A stretch of 31,499 bases of DNA from CAKSHP01 sp045636325 (GCA_045636325.1 JAZTXH010000003.1:1-31499), one strand, 5' to 3'; shown: positions 6,693 to 13,723, numbered from the stretch's first letter. A program made the numbers and translations. The notes: a model not told the origin generated them from the letters alone.

Positions 6693-6722
6693 AGAATAAA
6701 TCCTTTTTACAGGATTTATTCT
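6693..6722 (-). terminator. Probable terminator of the minus-strand element operon
   Basis: A perfect 11-bp stem (6693-6703 with 6712-6722), 8-base loop, about 30 bases past the stop of the last minus-strand gene. The tail on that strand (GTCTTTGG) is only weakly T-rich. Confidence 0.5.
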
Positions 6723-6753
6723 ATCATATTTCTTAACTTTTTACAAGTCCTTT

Positions 6754-7167
6754 TTAATATTTTTCTTGGACTTTTAATTCGGGTATTTCTACCTCGTAGG
6801 CTATGTCACCTATGAACCAGATTGTCAACTTGTCTTTTGCTATCACCTCCATTTTTTCTATGATGTTGCGGACGAGGGTATTATCGATTTCGGTAAGCTC
6901 TTCAGCCATTTCATCTACCGCCTTGAAGATTTGTTTTAGCTTGGATGATTCTGCTGATTTCATTTTCCTTGTCATTTCATGTTCTTCGTTTTCCTTCCGC
7001 AACTTTTCTGATTCCGTCTTTACTTCATAGCAGATTTTCTCAAGCTCCTTGGGTGTCATTTCGCCTGTTGCATTTTTGAATATGGCATCTCGCATAAGGT
7101 CGGAAAGCTCTTCAAGTCTTGCCGTATTTTTTGTTATCATATTTTGCTGATTATATAAATATCTCAT
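6754..7167 (-). CDS. Free-standing recombinase C-terminus-like coiled-coil protein
   Basis: A 137-residue, highly charged protein. The first 110 residues are mostly coiled coil (K-N-T-A-R-L-E-E-L-S-D-L-M then long Glu/Lys heptads). The end reads L-V-R-N-I-I-E-K-M-E-V followed by short beta-strand-like I-W-F-I-G-D-I-A-Y-E-V. This order, including G-E-M-T-P-K-E-L-E-K-I, resembles the C-terminal coiled coil and tail of large serine recombinases, without catalytic, recombinase or zinc-ribbon domains. The ATG at 7167 has AAAGGAGG 6 bases upstream and overlaps the end of the rep-like gene by 17 bases, so it is expressed as a gene in its own right and is translationally coupled. It could modulate the recombinase by pairing with its coiled coil, or be a relic. 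Similarity was judged by eye. Confidence 0.7.
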   Translation of the reverse strand: MRYLYNQQNMITKNTARLEELSDLMRDAIFKNATGEMTPKELEKICYEVKTESEKLRKENEEHEMTRKMKSAESSKLKQIFKAVDEMAEELTEIDNTLVRNIIEKMEVIAKDKLTIWFIGDIAYEVEIPELKVQEKY

Positions 7168-7966
7168 CGTCATCCTCCTTTCGGAAGAAGTCAGCAGATA
7201 TATCATCTCCGTATTCCATTTGCACAATTTCACCTTTCGTATAACGCAGAGCATTATACAGAGCAGTTACTATATATGGAACGGGACTTCTGACTTGAAT
7301 TTCAACCTTGCCATTAACAATTTTCCTCGGCATATTATTATCGACATAGACGATATGCTCATAGCTGATATTTTCTAATCGCTTGCGAACAATTTCACGG
7401 GGAATGATTTCGCCGCCAACCGAAATTGATTCTGAATTAAACATAATCTCAATAGCCGATTCATAATTCTTTTTTGTCAGTCCGTTGAGTTCATATGTTT
7501 CTGCCCGATCCATCACATCCTCTATTGATGATAGATGGTTATTAATAAAATAATTAATATTTTTATTTATATATTTATTGCAGTCGTCTTGAACACCACC
7601 TCGTTCTTCAGACACACCAGAGGGTGAGTCATCAGGAATACTGTCGGTAGTGTTTTCTACAACCTTATCATCTTCATCGGTGGTTTTTACACACACCACA
7701 TAGAGATTTGATGCAGCACCTCCGGACTTTTTCTCTCGATTCTCTTTGGTAATTATTCCGTGTTCAATTAAATTCTTAATTCCGTTCTTTGCCTTTGACA
7801 AACTCATTCCGGTTTCTCTTGCGATAGTTTCGTAAGAGGGGTAGCAGGAAGAGTTGCATCCTAATAATTTCATCAGGTAACAAAGGATACGAAATTCATA
7901 CACATCGAGCCTTGAGTCGTTAATAAATTCGTTAGGTATAATAGTGAAGTTTCCATTTAGTTTCAT
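7151..7966 (-). CDS. Replication-initiator-like helix-turn-helix protein (HTH_36 / DUF6017 type)
   Basis: A 271-residue protein. The first 100 residues form a winged helix-turn-helix (F-T-I-I-P-N-E-F, then C-Y-P-S-Y-E-T-I-A-R-E-T-G-M-S, then L-I-E-H-G-I-I), as in RepA-type initiators and HTH_36 proteins. An acidic Ser-rich linker follows (about 101-150), then a C-terminal domain with G-G-E-I-I-P-R-E-I-V-R-K-R-L and P-Y-I-V-T-A-L-Y-N-A-L, the pattern of DUF6017 in proteins of clostridial conjugative elements. It probably binds the element's DNA to start replication of the circular form or to regulate. The ATG at 7966 has GGAGG 9 bases upstream. A longer start at 8002 would lie in a hairpin and is not favoured. 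It overlaps the downstream gene. Confidence 0.78.
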   Translation of the reverse strand: MKLNGNFTIIPNEFINDSRLDVYEFRILCYLMKLLGCNSSCYPSYETIARETGMSLSKAKNGIKNLIEHGIITKENREKKSGGAASNLYVVCVKTTDEDDKVVENTTDSIPDDSPSGVSEERGGVQDDCNKYINKNINYFINNHLSSIEDVMDRAETYELNGLTKKNYESAIEIMFNSESISVGGEIIPREIVRKRLENISYEHIVYVDNNMPRKIVNGKVEIQVRSPVPYIVTALYNALRYTKGEIVQMEYGDDISADFFRKEDDDEIFI

Positions 7967-7995
7967 TAAAGTTTTCCTCCTTAAATTCAAATAAA

Positions 7996-8028
7996 AAAAC
8001 ACAGAGTAGAAAATTTACTCTGTGTTTT
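7996..8028. terminator. Bidirectional terminator at the right end of the element
   Basis: A 13-bp perfect stem (7996-8008 with 8016-8028). On the minus strand it is followed by a run of T and lies only 30 bases ahead of the rep gene start, so it either blocks read-through from the tRNA side or acts as an attenuator. It stands two bases inside the proposed right end. Confidence 0.65.
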
Positions 8029-8030
8029 GG

Positions 8031-8036
8031 AATTGA
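8031..8036 (+). repeat. Proposed right attachment core AATTGA
   Basis: Matches the hexamer at 4904-4909. The plus-strand sequence that follows (8035-8082) reads as 15 codons and a TGA in the frame that continues the interrupted TPR gene. Confidence 0.45.
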
Positions 8037-8082
8037 TATTGAATTTAGGACTGCGGTTCAAGTTCACAAAAAAGATATTTGA
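8035..8082 (+). pseudogene. Detached 3' end of the interrupted TPR gene
   Basis: Sixteen codons including the stop (D-I-E-F-R-T-A-V-Q-V-H-K-K-D-I). In the uninterrupted arrangement they would follow residue 183 of the lar-operon TPR protein. There is no start or ribosome site of its own. The next 60 bases hold nothing recognisable before the tRNA terminator. Confidence 0.4.
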
Positions 8083-8142
8083 CAGTAAACGATTTGCCGT
8101 CAAAAACCTTTACTTTTCAAACCGCTGAAAACCGCATAAGAA

Positions 8143-8179
8143 AGCGAGATGACCTTACTTACAGTAAAATCATCTCGCT
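8143..8179 (-). terminator. Terminator downstream of tRNA-Ser(GCU)
   Basis: A perfect 10-bp stem (8143-8152 with 8170-8179) beginning 5 bases past the CCA end on the minus strand, tail TTTCTTATG. It probably also stops transcripts from the convergent lar operon. Confidence 0.65.
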
Positions 8180-8183
8180 ATTA

Positions 8184-8275
8184 TGGCGGAGAAGGAGGGA
8201 TTCGAACCCTCGCGCCGCGTTAACGACCTACACCCTTAGCAGGGGCGCCTCTTCGGCCTACTTGAGTACTTCTCC
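8184..8275 (-). tRNA. tRNA-Ser (anticodon GCU)
   Basis: 92 bases including an encoded CCA. The acceptor stem GGAGAAG/CTTCTCC pairs perfectly with G as discriminator. The anticodon loop is C-T-G-C-T-A-A, giving anticodon GCU (reads AGC/AGU). A long class II variable arm and the GGTTCGAATCC T-arm confirm serine identity. It lies downstream of tRNA-Ser(UGA) on the same strand. Confidence 0.97.
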
Positions 8276-8314
8276 AAGTCGAATTAAATACAAATATTTA
8301 ATTTTAAATAAAAA

Positions 8315-8363
8315 AGTCGGCTCCGCAAACTAAATGTTCGCTTCGCACACAAAAAAGCAGACT
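8315..8363 (-). terminator. Hairpin with T tract between the two tRNA-Ser genes
   Basis: An outer imperfect 8-bp stem (8315-8322 with 8356-8363) encloses an inner GCGAAC/GTTTGC stem. On the minus strand it ends in CTTTTTTATTT. It may end the tRNA-Ser(UGA) transcript before the second tRNA, in which case the GCU gene needs its own promoter. Confidence 0.45.
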
Positions 8364-8418
8364 TTTATGATTGATTTTTCGAAAACTGATGATGCAAATT
8401 TTCTGCAAATTAAAAAAA

Positions 8419-8505
8419 TGGCGGAGAGGAAGAGATTCGAACTCTTGGTACTTTCGTATCACTGGTTTTCAAGACCAGCTCCTTAAACCACTCGGACACC
8501 TCTCC
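8419..8505 (-). tRNA. tRNA-Ser (anticodon UGA)
   Basis: 87 bases including an encoded CCA. The acceptor stem GGAGAGG/CCTCTCC is perfect. The anticodon loop C-T-T-G-A-A-A gives UGA (reads UCN). It has a long variable arm and a GTTCGAATC T-arm. It is served by a strong promoter about 35 bases upstream. Confidence 0.97.
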
Positions 8506-8538
8506 GTATCATTCGTGTGTTGCCTTACAACGAATAAT

Positions 8539-8567
8539 AGTTTACCACAATTTATAATATTTGTCAA
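8539..8567 (-). promoter_or_regulatory. Sigma-A promoter for tRNA-Ser(UGA)
   Basis: TTGACA (8567-8562), 17-base spacer, TAAACT (8544-8539) on the minus strand, 34 bases ahead of the mature tRNA 5' end. Confidence 0.75.
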
Positions 8568-8619
8568 TACTAATTTCATAAAAAAATAAAAAATATATGT
8601 TCAAAATAAAAATATTTTT

Positions 8620-8649
8620 AGCAGGTACCGAAATAGCTCGATACCTGCT
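8620..8649. terminator. Terminator after the 52-codon gene
   Basis: 8-bp stem AGCAGGTA/TACCTGCT (8620-8627 with 8642-8649), extended by a few more pairs. It starts 4 bases past the stop of the minus-strand gene. T tracts flank both sides, the longer one on the plus strand. Confidence 0.6.
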
Positions 8650-8653
8650 TTTT

Positions 8654-8812
8654 TTAGAGGTCGTCAGCGTCCTGAACGGGGACTTCTTTCTTATCCTCAG
8701 GTTGACCGGTATAGCTACCAAGAGGGTCGCAGGATTCAATTGCTCTGCCGCTGTAAGCTTTTACAACCTCCCACGCTTTTTTTGTAGGTTTTTTCTCATT
8801 TTGATTATTCAT
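8654..8812 (-). CDS. Small conserved-looking hypothetical protein (52 aa)
   Basis: 52 residues, starting at an ATG at 8812 with AAGGAGA about 8 bases upstream and ending right before a terminator hairpin, which marks it as a real gene despite its size. It is hydrophilic. The N-terminus is Lys-rich with K-K-A-W-E-V-V-K-A-Y. The middle reads S-C-D-P-L-G-S-Y-T-G and the end is acidic (P-V-Q-D-A-D-D-L). I recall very similar short proteins ending in this acidic tail as 'hypothetical' in other Clostridia, but no function. It follows the DUF4430 gene by about 60 bases on the same strand and may be co-transcribed with it; a TATAAT at 8857-8852 could also serve as a separate -10. Confidence 0.75.
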   Translation of the reverse strand: MNNQNEKKPTKKAWEVVKAYSGRAIESCDPLGSYTGQPEDKKEVPVQDADDL

Positions 8813-8873
8813 TTATGCCAATCTCCTTAAAAAGTTTTAAACTGCATAAATATTATAAGCAAAAGAAAAAATA

Positions 8874-9662
8874 TTATTCAGCTATAGCTTCGTATTTAAA
8901 TTCTAAAATATCACCGCCAGCTAACTCAAGAGCGTTCATATTTTCCTCATAAAGCTTATTGTTTAAATAAAGTTTCCATTCATTTGAGTCATCATTTACA
9001 AGATTTTTAAAGCTGATTAAATTACCGTCGGTTAAAGTATATACGCATCCGTTTGTGTCGCAAATATTTTTAAATGCATCTGCTGCATTTGGATTTTCTT
9101 TATTGAGCATAACTGCGCTTTCAAGCAGTATCTCGCCGTTATTTTCCACTTTTACTTTAATGGGAGTTTCTTTTTCTGCTTCTGTTTGAGCAGATGCATT
9201 GCCGCTTTGCAACTGAGCAAAACGATGGTTGTAATTTGCATATCTGAACTCTAATTTATCATTTTCTTTTAAAATACAATCTTTAACGCTTGTATTGACA
9301 GCTGAGTTGTTAATATAAAACATCCATCCTTCTGTTTCGGTGGAATTTAAACCATTAAAACAATCAAATACACCATTCTCATAAGTGTAGGATATGTTTT
9401 TTTGTTTGCAGCCTTTTTCAAATGCCATAGCTGCATTAGGTGCCATTCCGGTCACAGTTATTGGATAGTCCATAATTATAGAGCCGTTATCCGTAATTTT
9501 AACGTGCACTTGAACGCTTTTTGTGTGAGGTTTTGAAAAAATAATTACACCGATTACAACCCCAAGAGCTATTGTAATAAAAATAAGTGAAAATAATAGT
9601 AAAGAACGAAAAGAACTCTTTTTTCTTCTTTTCTTTTTTGAATAATTTTTTTTATTATTCAT
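8874..9662 (-). CDS. Membrane-anchored protein with two DUF4430 domains
   Basis: 262 residues. A basic N-terminus (K-K-K-R-R-K-K) precedes one membrane helix at about 24-43. The rest is outside the cell: two DUF4430-like beta-grasp domains at about 50-145 and 165-260, each with the A-x-x-A-F-x-x-x-C start, a G-W-M-F-Y-I-N-N or E-W-K-L-Y-L-N-N core and an ending L-x-x-x-D-x-L-E-F-x-Y. DUF4430 resembles the C-terminal domain of transcobalamin and the ligand-binding lid of Gram-positive surface proteins, so a cobamide or other small-ligand role at the cell surface is possible but not shown. The ATG at 9662 has GGAGG close upstream; a longer start at 9689 lacks one. A strong promoter and tandem repeats lie upstream. 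Confidence 0.82.
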   Translation of the reverse strand: MNNKKNYSKKKRRKKSSFRSLLLFSLIFITIALGVVIGVIIFSKPHTKSVQVHVKITDNGSIIMDYPITVTGMAPNAAMAFEKGCKQKNISYTYENGVFDCFNGLNSTETEGWMFYINNSAVNTSVKDCILKENDKLEFRYANYNHRFAQLQSGNASAQTEAEKETPIKVKVENNGEILLESAVMLNKENPNAADAFKNICDTNGCVYTLTDGNLISFKNLVNDDSNEWKLYLNNKLYEENMNALELAGGDILEFKYEAIAE

Positions 9663-9730
9663 AATTTCCTCCGTATATTCAAAGGCCAAATTGCCCGTAA
9701 TTGATAAAATTTGAAAAAATTCTACAATTA

Positions 9731-9759
9731 ATGATACAATTTTATTTTGTTTTTGTCAA
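9731..9759 (-). promoter_or_regulatory. Strong promoter of the DUF4430 gene
   Basis: TTGACA (9759-9754), 17-base spacer, TATCAT (9736-9731) on the minus strand. Tandem 22-base repeats begin 7 bases upstream of the -35 box. Confidence 0.8.
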
Positions 9760-9765
9760 TATAAA

Positions 9766-9833
9766 TCTGTAATTTTAGAAATTTATATCTGTAATTTTAG
9801 AAATTTATATTTCTGTAATTTTAGAAATTTATA
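9766..9833. repeat. Three 22-bp direct repeats abutting the -35 box
   Basis: Three identical 22-base copies begin at 9766, 9788 and 9812 (each starts TCTGTAATTTTAG and ends AATTTATA), spaced 22 and 24 bases. Two helical turns place all copies on about one face of the DNA. They are A/T-rich and lie directly upstream of the promoter, so they look like operator or UP-element-like sites. Confidence 0.85.
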
Positions 9834-9860
9834 TTTTTAATTTTCAGGAAGAATATAGAA

Positions 9861-9900
9861 AATGCAGTCTCACTTTTCATTTAATGAGTGAAACTGCATT
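9861..9900 (-). terminator. Terminator downstream of valS
   Basis: A 14-bp stem with one mismatch (9861-9874 with 9887-9900). T tracts lie on both sides. It is 15 bases past the valS stop on the minus strand. Confidence 0.75.
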
Positions 9901-9914
9901 TTTTTGTTTGTATC

Positions 9915-12548
9915 TTACAGAAGAGTAGCTAAACTTTCTTCAACATTTTTAAGCATTTCAGCATATTTTTCGCCTTTTGCCTTTTCTTCTTCAACAACCT
10001 TTGCAGGTGCTTTGGAGACAAAGCCCGGATTGTTTAATTTTCCTTCAACACGTTTAATTTCAGCAAGCAAGTTCTGTTTTTCTTTTGTTAAACGCTCGAC
10101 TTCTTTTTCTTTATCAACCAAGTCATTTAAGGGAAGATAAATTGTAGCGCCTTCAACAACTATTGAAACACAGCCGTCTGAATTGTAAGCATCTCTTATA
10201 ACTTCAACCTCAGATGCGCTGGCAAGCTTTTCAAAAAATGCAGTGCCGTTTTTAAACACATCGCAAAGCTCAGTAACGATTATTACCTTTGCTTTTCTTG
10301 AGTTGGGAACATTCATTTCAGCTCTTGTGTTTCTTACACCCTTGATTGCACTCATAATAAGGCTCATATCGTATTCAGCATCTTTAAAGTTTTTATCTTC
10401 GTCATAAACGGGCCACTGGCTTATCATAATACTTTCACCATTATGGGGCAAGTGCTGCCAGATTTCTTCTGTGATAAACGGCATAAATGGATGAAGAAGC
10501 TTCATTGTTTCTGAAAGAACATATGTTAAAACATACTGTGCTGTTTTACCTGTAGCATTCTCTTTATCAAATAAACGGGGTTTAACAAGCTCGATATACC
10601 AGTCACAGAAATCATCCCAGATAAAGTCATAAAGTTTTGAAAGTGCAACACCCAAATCAAAATTATCAAGGTTTTCACTTACTTCTTTTACAATGCGGTT
10701 AAACTTACTTATAATCCATTTGTCTTCTGTTTGTAAATCCTTTGTAGCGGGAAGCTTGTTTTCGTCTATTTCAAGATTCATCAGTACGAAACGTGATGCG
10801 TTCCATATCTTGTTTGCAAAGTTACGGCTTGCCTGAACCTTTTCATCTGAAAAACGCATATCGTTACCGGGTGCGTTTCCTGTAGCAAGTGTAAATCTTA
10901 GTGCATCTGCACCGTATTTTTCAACAATCTCTAACGGGTCGATACCGTTACCTAAAGATTTTGACATCTTTCTGCCCTGAGCATCACGCACAAGACCATG
11001 AATAAATATGTGTTTAAAGGGGGCTTTACCCATATGTTCCATTGATGAGAATATCATTCTTGCAACCCAGAAGAATATAATATCATAGCCTGTTACCAAA
11101 ACAGATGTGGGGAAGAACTTGTCAAGCTCGGGAGTTTTGTTCGGCCAGCCAAGGGTTGAAAATGGCCATAGGGCAGAGCTGAACCATGTATCAAGAACGT
11201 CGGGGTCCTGCTTCATAGCACCGCCGCAATCAGGACAAACATCAACATTTGTTTTGCTTACAACTGTTTTGCCGCATTTATTACAATAGTATGCAGGAAT
11301 TCTGTGGCCCCACCATAGCTGACGTGAGATACACCAGTCGTGTACGTTTTCCATCCAGTTAAGATATGTTTTAGTAAATCTGTCAGGAACGAAAACTGAA
11401 TCGCCATCTTTAACAGCATTAATTGCCGCTTCTGCCAAAGGCTTCATTTTAACAAACCACTGCTTTGATGTTAAGGGCTCAACTGTGGTTGAACATCTGT
11501 AACACTCGCCAACATTGTGGGAATGAGGCTCTGTTTTAACAAGGTTGCCGTCTTTTTCAAGGTCAGCAAGCATTGCCTTTCTGCATTCATAACGGTCTAA
11601 GCCTTCGTATTTACCGCAGTAGTGATTCATGGTTGCATCATCGTTCATAACCTTAATCTGCTCTAAATTATGGCGAAGACCAACCTCAAAGTCGTTAGGG
11701 TCATGAGCTGGTGTGATTTTAACTGCTCCTGTACCAAATTCTTTTTCAACATATTCGTCAGCAATAATCGGAATTTCTCTGCCAACAAGGGGCAGGATAA
11801 GAGTTTTTCCAATTAAGTGTGAATATCTTTCATCTTCTGGATTTACTGCAACCGCTGTATCACCGAAAAGTGTTTCGGGTCTTGTTGTCGCGATTGTAAG
11901 GTATTCGTCAGAATCTTTTATAAAATATTTAATATGCCAGAAGTTACCGTCCTGCTCGGTATATGTAACCTCTGCATCAGAAAGTGCTGTAAGACATTTC
12001 GGACACCAGTTTATAATTCTGTTGCCCTGATATATTAAACCTTTGTTGTAAAGATTTATAAACACTTCCAGAACTGCGTCACTGCAACCTTCGTCCATTG
12101 TAAATCTTTCTCTGTCCCAATCGCATGAGCAACCGATTTTCTTAAGCTGATTGATAATTCTGTTGCCATACATGTTTTTCCAGTCCCACACACGCTCTAA
12201 AAACTTTTCTCTTCCAAGGTCATATCTTGTAAGACCTTCGTTAACACGAAGTGCCTCTTCAACCTTTATCTGAGTTGCGATACCCGCATGGTCTGTTCCA
12301 GGAACCCAAAGGGCCTCGAAACCTGCCATTCTCTTGTATCTTATAAGAATATCCTGCAGGGTCTCGTCAAGTGCGTGACCCATGTGAAGCTGACCTGTTA
12401 CGTTGGGCGGCGGGATAACAATTGTAAAAGTCGGTTTGTTGCTTTTTTCGTCCGCATGAAAATATTTGTTATCCACCCAGAATTTATAAAGTCTTGCTTC
12501 AAATTCTGAAGGTTCATAATTTTTTGCAATGTTTTCTTGTTCTAACAC
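9915..12548 (-). CDS. valS: Valyl-tRNA synthetase
   Basis: 877 residues, normal length. Class I synthetase: the HIGH motif appears as H-M-G-H at 55-58 within P-P-P-N-V-T-G-Q-L, and K-M-S-K-S at 527-531. The editing (CP1) domain has T-T-R-P-E-T-L-F-G-D-T-A at about 221-232. Two C-x-x-C pairs at about 422-442 suggest a zinc site. A C-terminal coiled coil (from about 800) is the ValRS tRNA-binding arm. It charges tRNA-Val and hydrolyses mischarged threonine. The start is a GTG at 12548 with AGGAGG 8 bases upstream. A small membrane protein gene ends 33 bases upstream on the same strand and the shared leader is short, with no room for a T-box, unlike many clostridial valS genes. Confidence 0.98.
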   Translation of the reverse strand: MLEQENIAKNYEPSEFEARLYKFWVDNKYFHADEKSNKPTFTIVIPPPNVTGQLHMGHALDETLQDILIRYKRMAGFEALWVPGTDHAGIATQIKVEEALRVNEGLTRYDLGREKFLERVWDWKNMYGNRIINQLKKIGCSCDWDRERFTMDEGCSDAVLEVFINLYNKGLIYQGNRIINWCPKCLTALSDAEVTYTEQDGNFWHIKYFIKDSDEYLTIATTRPETLFGDTAVAVNPEDERYSHLIGKTLILPLVGREIPIIADEYVEKEFGTGAVKITPAHDPNDFEVGLRHNLEQIKVMNDDATMNHYCGKYEGLDRYECRKAMLADLEKDGNLVKTEPHSHNVGECYRCSTTVEPLTSKQWFVKMKPLAEAAINAVKDGDSVFVPDRFTKTYLNWMENVHDWCISRQLWWGHRIPAYYCNKCGKTVVSKTNVDVCPDCGGAMKQDPDVLDTWFSSALWPFSTLGWPNKTPELDKFFPTSVLVTGYDIIFFWVARMIFSSMEHMGKAPFKHIFIHGLVRDAQGRKMSKSLGNGIDPLEIVEKYGADALRFTLATGNAPGNDMRFSDEKVQASRNFANKIWNASRFVLMNLEIDENKLPATKDLQTEDKWIISKFNRIVKEVSENLDNFDLGVALSKLYDFIWDDFCDWYIELVKPRLFDKENATGKTAQYVLTYVLSETMKLLHPFMPFITEEIWQHLPHNGESIMISQWPVYDEDKNFKDAEYDMSLIMSAIKGVRNTRAEMNVPNSRKAKVIIVTELCDVFKNGTAFFEKLASASEVEVIRDAYNSDGCVSIVVEGATIYLPLNDLVDKEKEVERLTKEKQNLLAEIKRVEGKLNNPGFVSKAPAKVVEEEKAKGEKYAEMLKNVEESLATLL

Positions 12549-12581
12549 TTTATATTCCTCCTAAATGTAAATATAATAAAA

Positions 12582-12770
12582 TCAAATGTAATCAGGCAAA
12601 ATAACCGCCAATGCGCCGACGGAACTGATTAAAAGCATAAGCATTTTAAATTTAAGTGCCTCATCGTCTGTTATGTCCCTTTTTAAAATAACGCCGGCAA
12701 GTTTTTTGAAGAAAAGAGCGGCTAAGCCGCACACGACGACTACCACCAGCCCGATTATTCTTATAATCAT
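12582..12770 (-). CDS. Small two-helix membrane protein upstream of valS
   Basis: 62 residues from the ATG at 12770, with AAAGGA 11 bases upstream; a GTG at 12779 is the alternative start but lies only 2 bases from that site. Two hydrophobic helices (about 3-21 and 44-60) flank a charged loop with K-R-D-I-T-D-D-E. Such short proteins with a lysine-rich link and a final V-I-L-P turn occur widely as uncharacterised membrane proteins in Firmicutes. It sits 33 bases ahead of valS under a single promoter, so it is part of the valS transcript. No function can be given. Confidence 0.65.
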   Translation of the reverse strand: MIIRIIGLVVVVVCGLAALFFKKLAGVILKRDITDDEALKFKMLMLLISSVGALAVILPDYI

Positions 12771-12809
12771 AAGATTCACTGTCCTTTATATAAAAATACA
12801 ATCACATCT

Positions 12810-12838
12810 ATTTTATTTGAAAAACAAAGAAAAGTCAA
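12810..12838 (-). promoter_or_regulatory. Promoter of the small membrane protein-valS operon
   Basis: TTGACT (12838-12833), 17-base spacer, TAAAAT (12815-12810), minus strand. Transcription would start near 12803, leaving only about 30 bases of leader. Confidence 0.75.
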
Positions 12839-12918
12839 GCAAAAAATAAGATTTATGCATCTTTTTTGGTAAAAATACAAAGAAAATAAAAACTATTTGT
12901 AAAAATGGAAGAATTGTT

Positions 12919-12947
12919 TTGACTTTAAGGGAAAAATAATATATAAT
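12919..12947 (+). promoter_or_regulatory. Promoter of the M50 protease-scpAB operon
   Basis: TTGACT (12919-12924), 17-base spacer, TATAAT (12942-12947). It is divergent to the valS promoter about 80 bases away. Confidence 0.8.
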
Positions 12948-12987
12948 GTGATATGTAAGTATAATTTTCTGGGAGCGTGTTTAAATT

Positions 12988-13680
12988 TTGATAGGTTCAT
13001 TGATTGGTGGGGCGAGCCTTGCAGAGTGGTTCGTTTCGATTTTATACAGAATTCCTGCAGTTTTAATTGCTATTTCATTTCATGAGTTCGCCCATGCCTA
13101 TATGGCATATTTAAGGGGAGATATAACAGCTAAAATGTATGGCAGATTAACAGTTAATCCAAAAGCGCATTTTGATTTGTACGGCGCATTGTGTATGCTT
13201 CTTTTCGGATTTGGATGGGCAAATCCGGTGCCTTTTAATTACAGAAATTTAAAAAATCCCAAAACAGACAGTGCGTTAATTGCCCTTGCAGGGCCTTTAA
13301 TGAATTTTATTTTAGCGGCATTGGCAATTGTTTTGTGGTGTCTTGTGTATGCTTTGGGTATAAGAATTGCCACTAATGCGGCAGTTGTGAAAATTTTTGA
13401 AATAATACTTGGTATTGTTATGGCAGTATATTCACTAAACATTGGTCTTATGGTGTTTAATCTTCTGCCGATACCGCCTCTTGACGGGTCAAAAATTTTA
13501 TTTTCTCTTTTGCCCGCAAAAGCATACAGATTTATATTAACTTATGAGCGTTATGGATTTATAATTCTTATGGTTGTTTTGGTAACAAGTATAATAGATG
13601 TTCCATTAGGCTGGCTTATAAATATTTTTGCAATACCCTTGCAGTATTTGATGGATTTTTTATTAGGAATTTTAATTTAA
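12988..13680 (+). CDS. Site-2 protease family (M50) membrane metalloprotease
   Basis: 230 residues with five or six membrane helices. The zinc motif H-E-F-A-H lies at about 32-36 in a helix, with the third ligand in N-L-L-P-I-P-P-L-D-G-S at about 157-167, the N-x-x-P-x-x-x-L-D-G signature. It belongs to the short M50 type (YwhC-like) without a PDZ domain. Such enzymes cut substrates within the membrane; the substrate here is unknown. The start is a TTG at 12988, with GGGAG 12 bases upstream, a rather long spacing; a TTG at 13000 is an alternative. It leads an operon with scpA and scpB, an order common in Clostridia. Confidence 0.88.
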   Translation: MIGSLIGGASLAEWFVSILYRIPAVLIAISFHEFAHAYMAYLRGDITAKMYGRLTVNPKAHFDLYGALCMLLFGFGWANPVPFNYRNLKNPKTDSALIALAGPLMNFILAALAIVLWCLVYALGIRIATNAAVVKIFEIILGIVMAVYSLNIGLMVFNLLPIPPLDGSKILFSLLPAKAYRFILTYERYGFIILMVVLVTSIIDVPLGWLINIFAIPLQYLMDFLLGILI

Positions 13681-13723
13681 GCCGTGGATATATGAGCTAC
13701 GCAGGGATTGAAAAGGTGAAAAT

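Larger units (their letters stand above)
4904..8036. mobile_element. Compact integrated element with large serine recombinase
   Basis: A proposed 3.1-kb insertion inside the TPR gene. It holds a large serine recombinase on the plus strand and two coupled minus-strand genes (rep-like and recombinase-C-terminus-like). Proposed ends are AATTGA at 4904-4909 and 8031-8036, which contain a GA dinucleotide; Tn4451/Tn5397-type recombinases (TnpX, TndX) are known to cut at GA cores. Support for the ends is that joining them restores a longer TPR frame that stops before a convergent terminator. A 13-bp hairpin lies 2 bases inside the right end. The content looks like the stripped-down remnant of a larger conjugative or mobilisable element, with no transfer genes and no passenger gene. 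The ends are inferred and have not been aligned to an empty site. Confidence 0.6.

Noticed and set aside
8079..8333. 84-codon plus-strand frame
   Set aside because: It runs antisense through a terminator and tRNA-Ser(GCU).
8371..8589. 72-codon plus-strand frame
   Set aside because: It runs antisense through tRNA-Ser(UGA).
8597..8830. 77-codon plus-strand frame
   Set aside because: It is antisense to the 52-codon gene, which has the ribosome site and terminator in the right places.
9766..9833. CRISPR array
   Set aside because: The copies touch each other or are separated by only two bases; there are no spacers and no cas genes.
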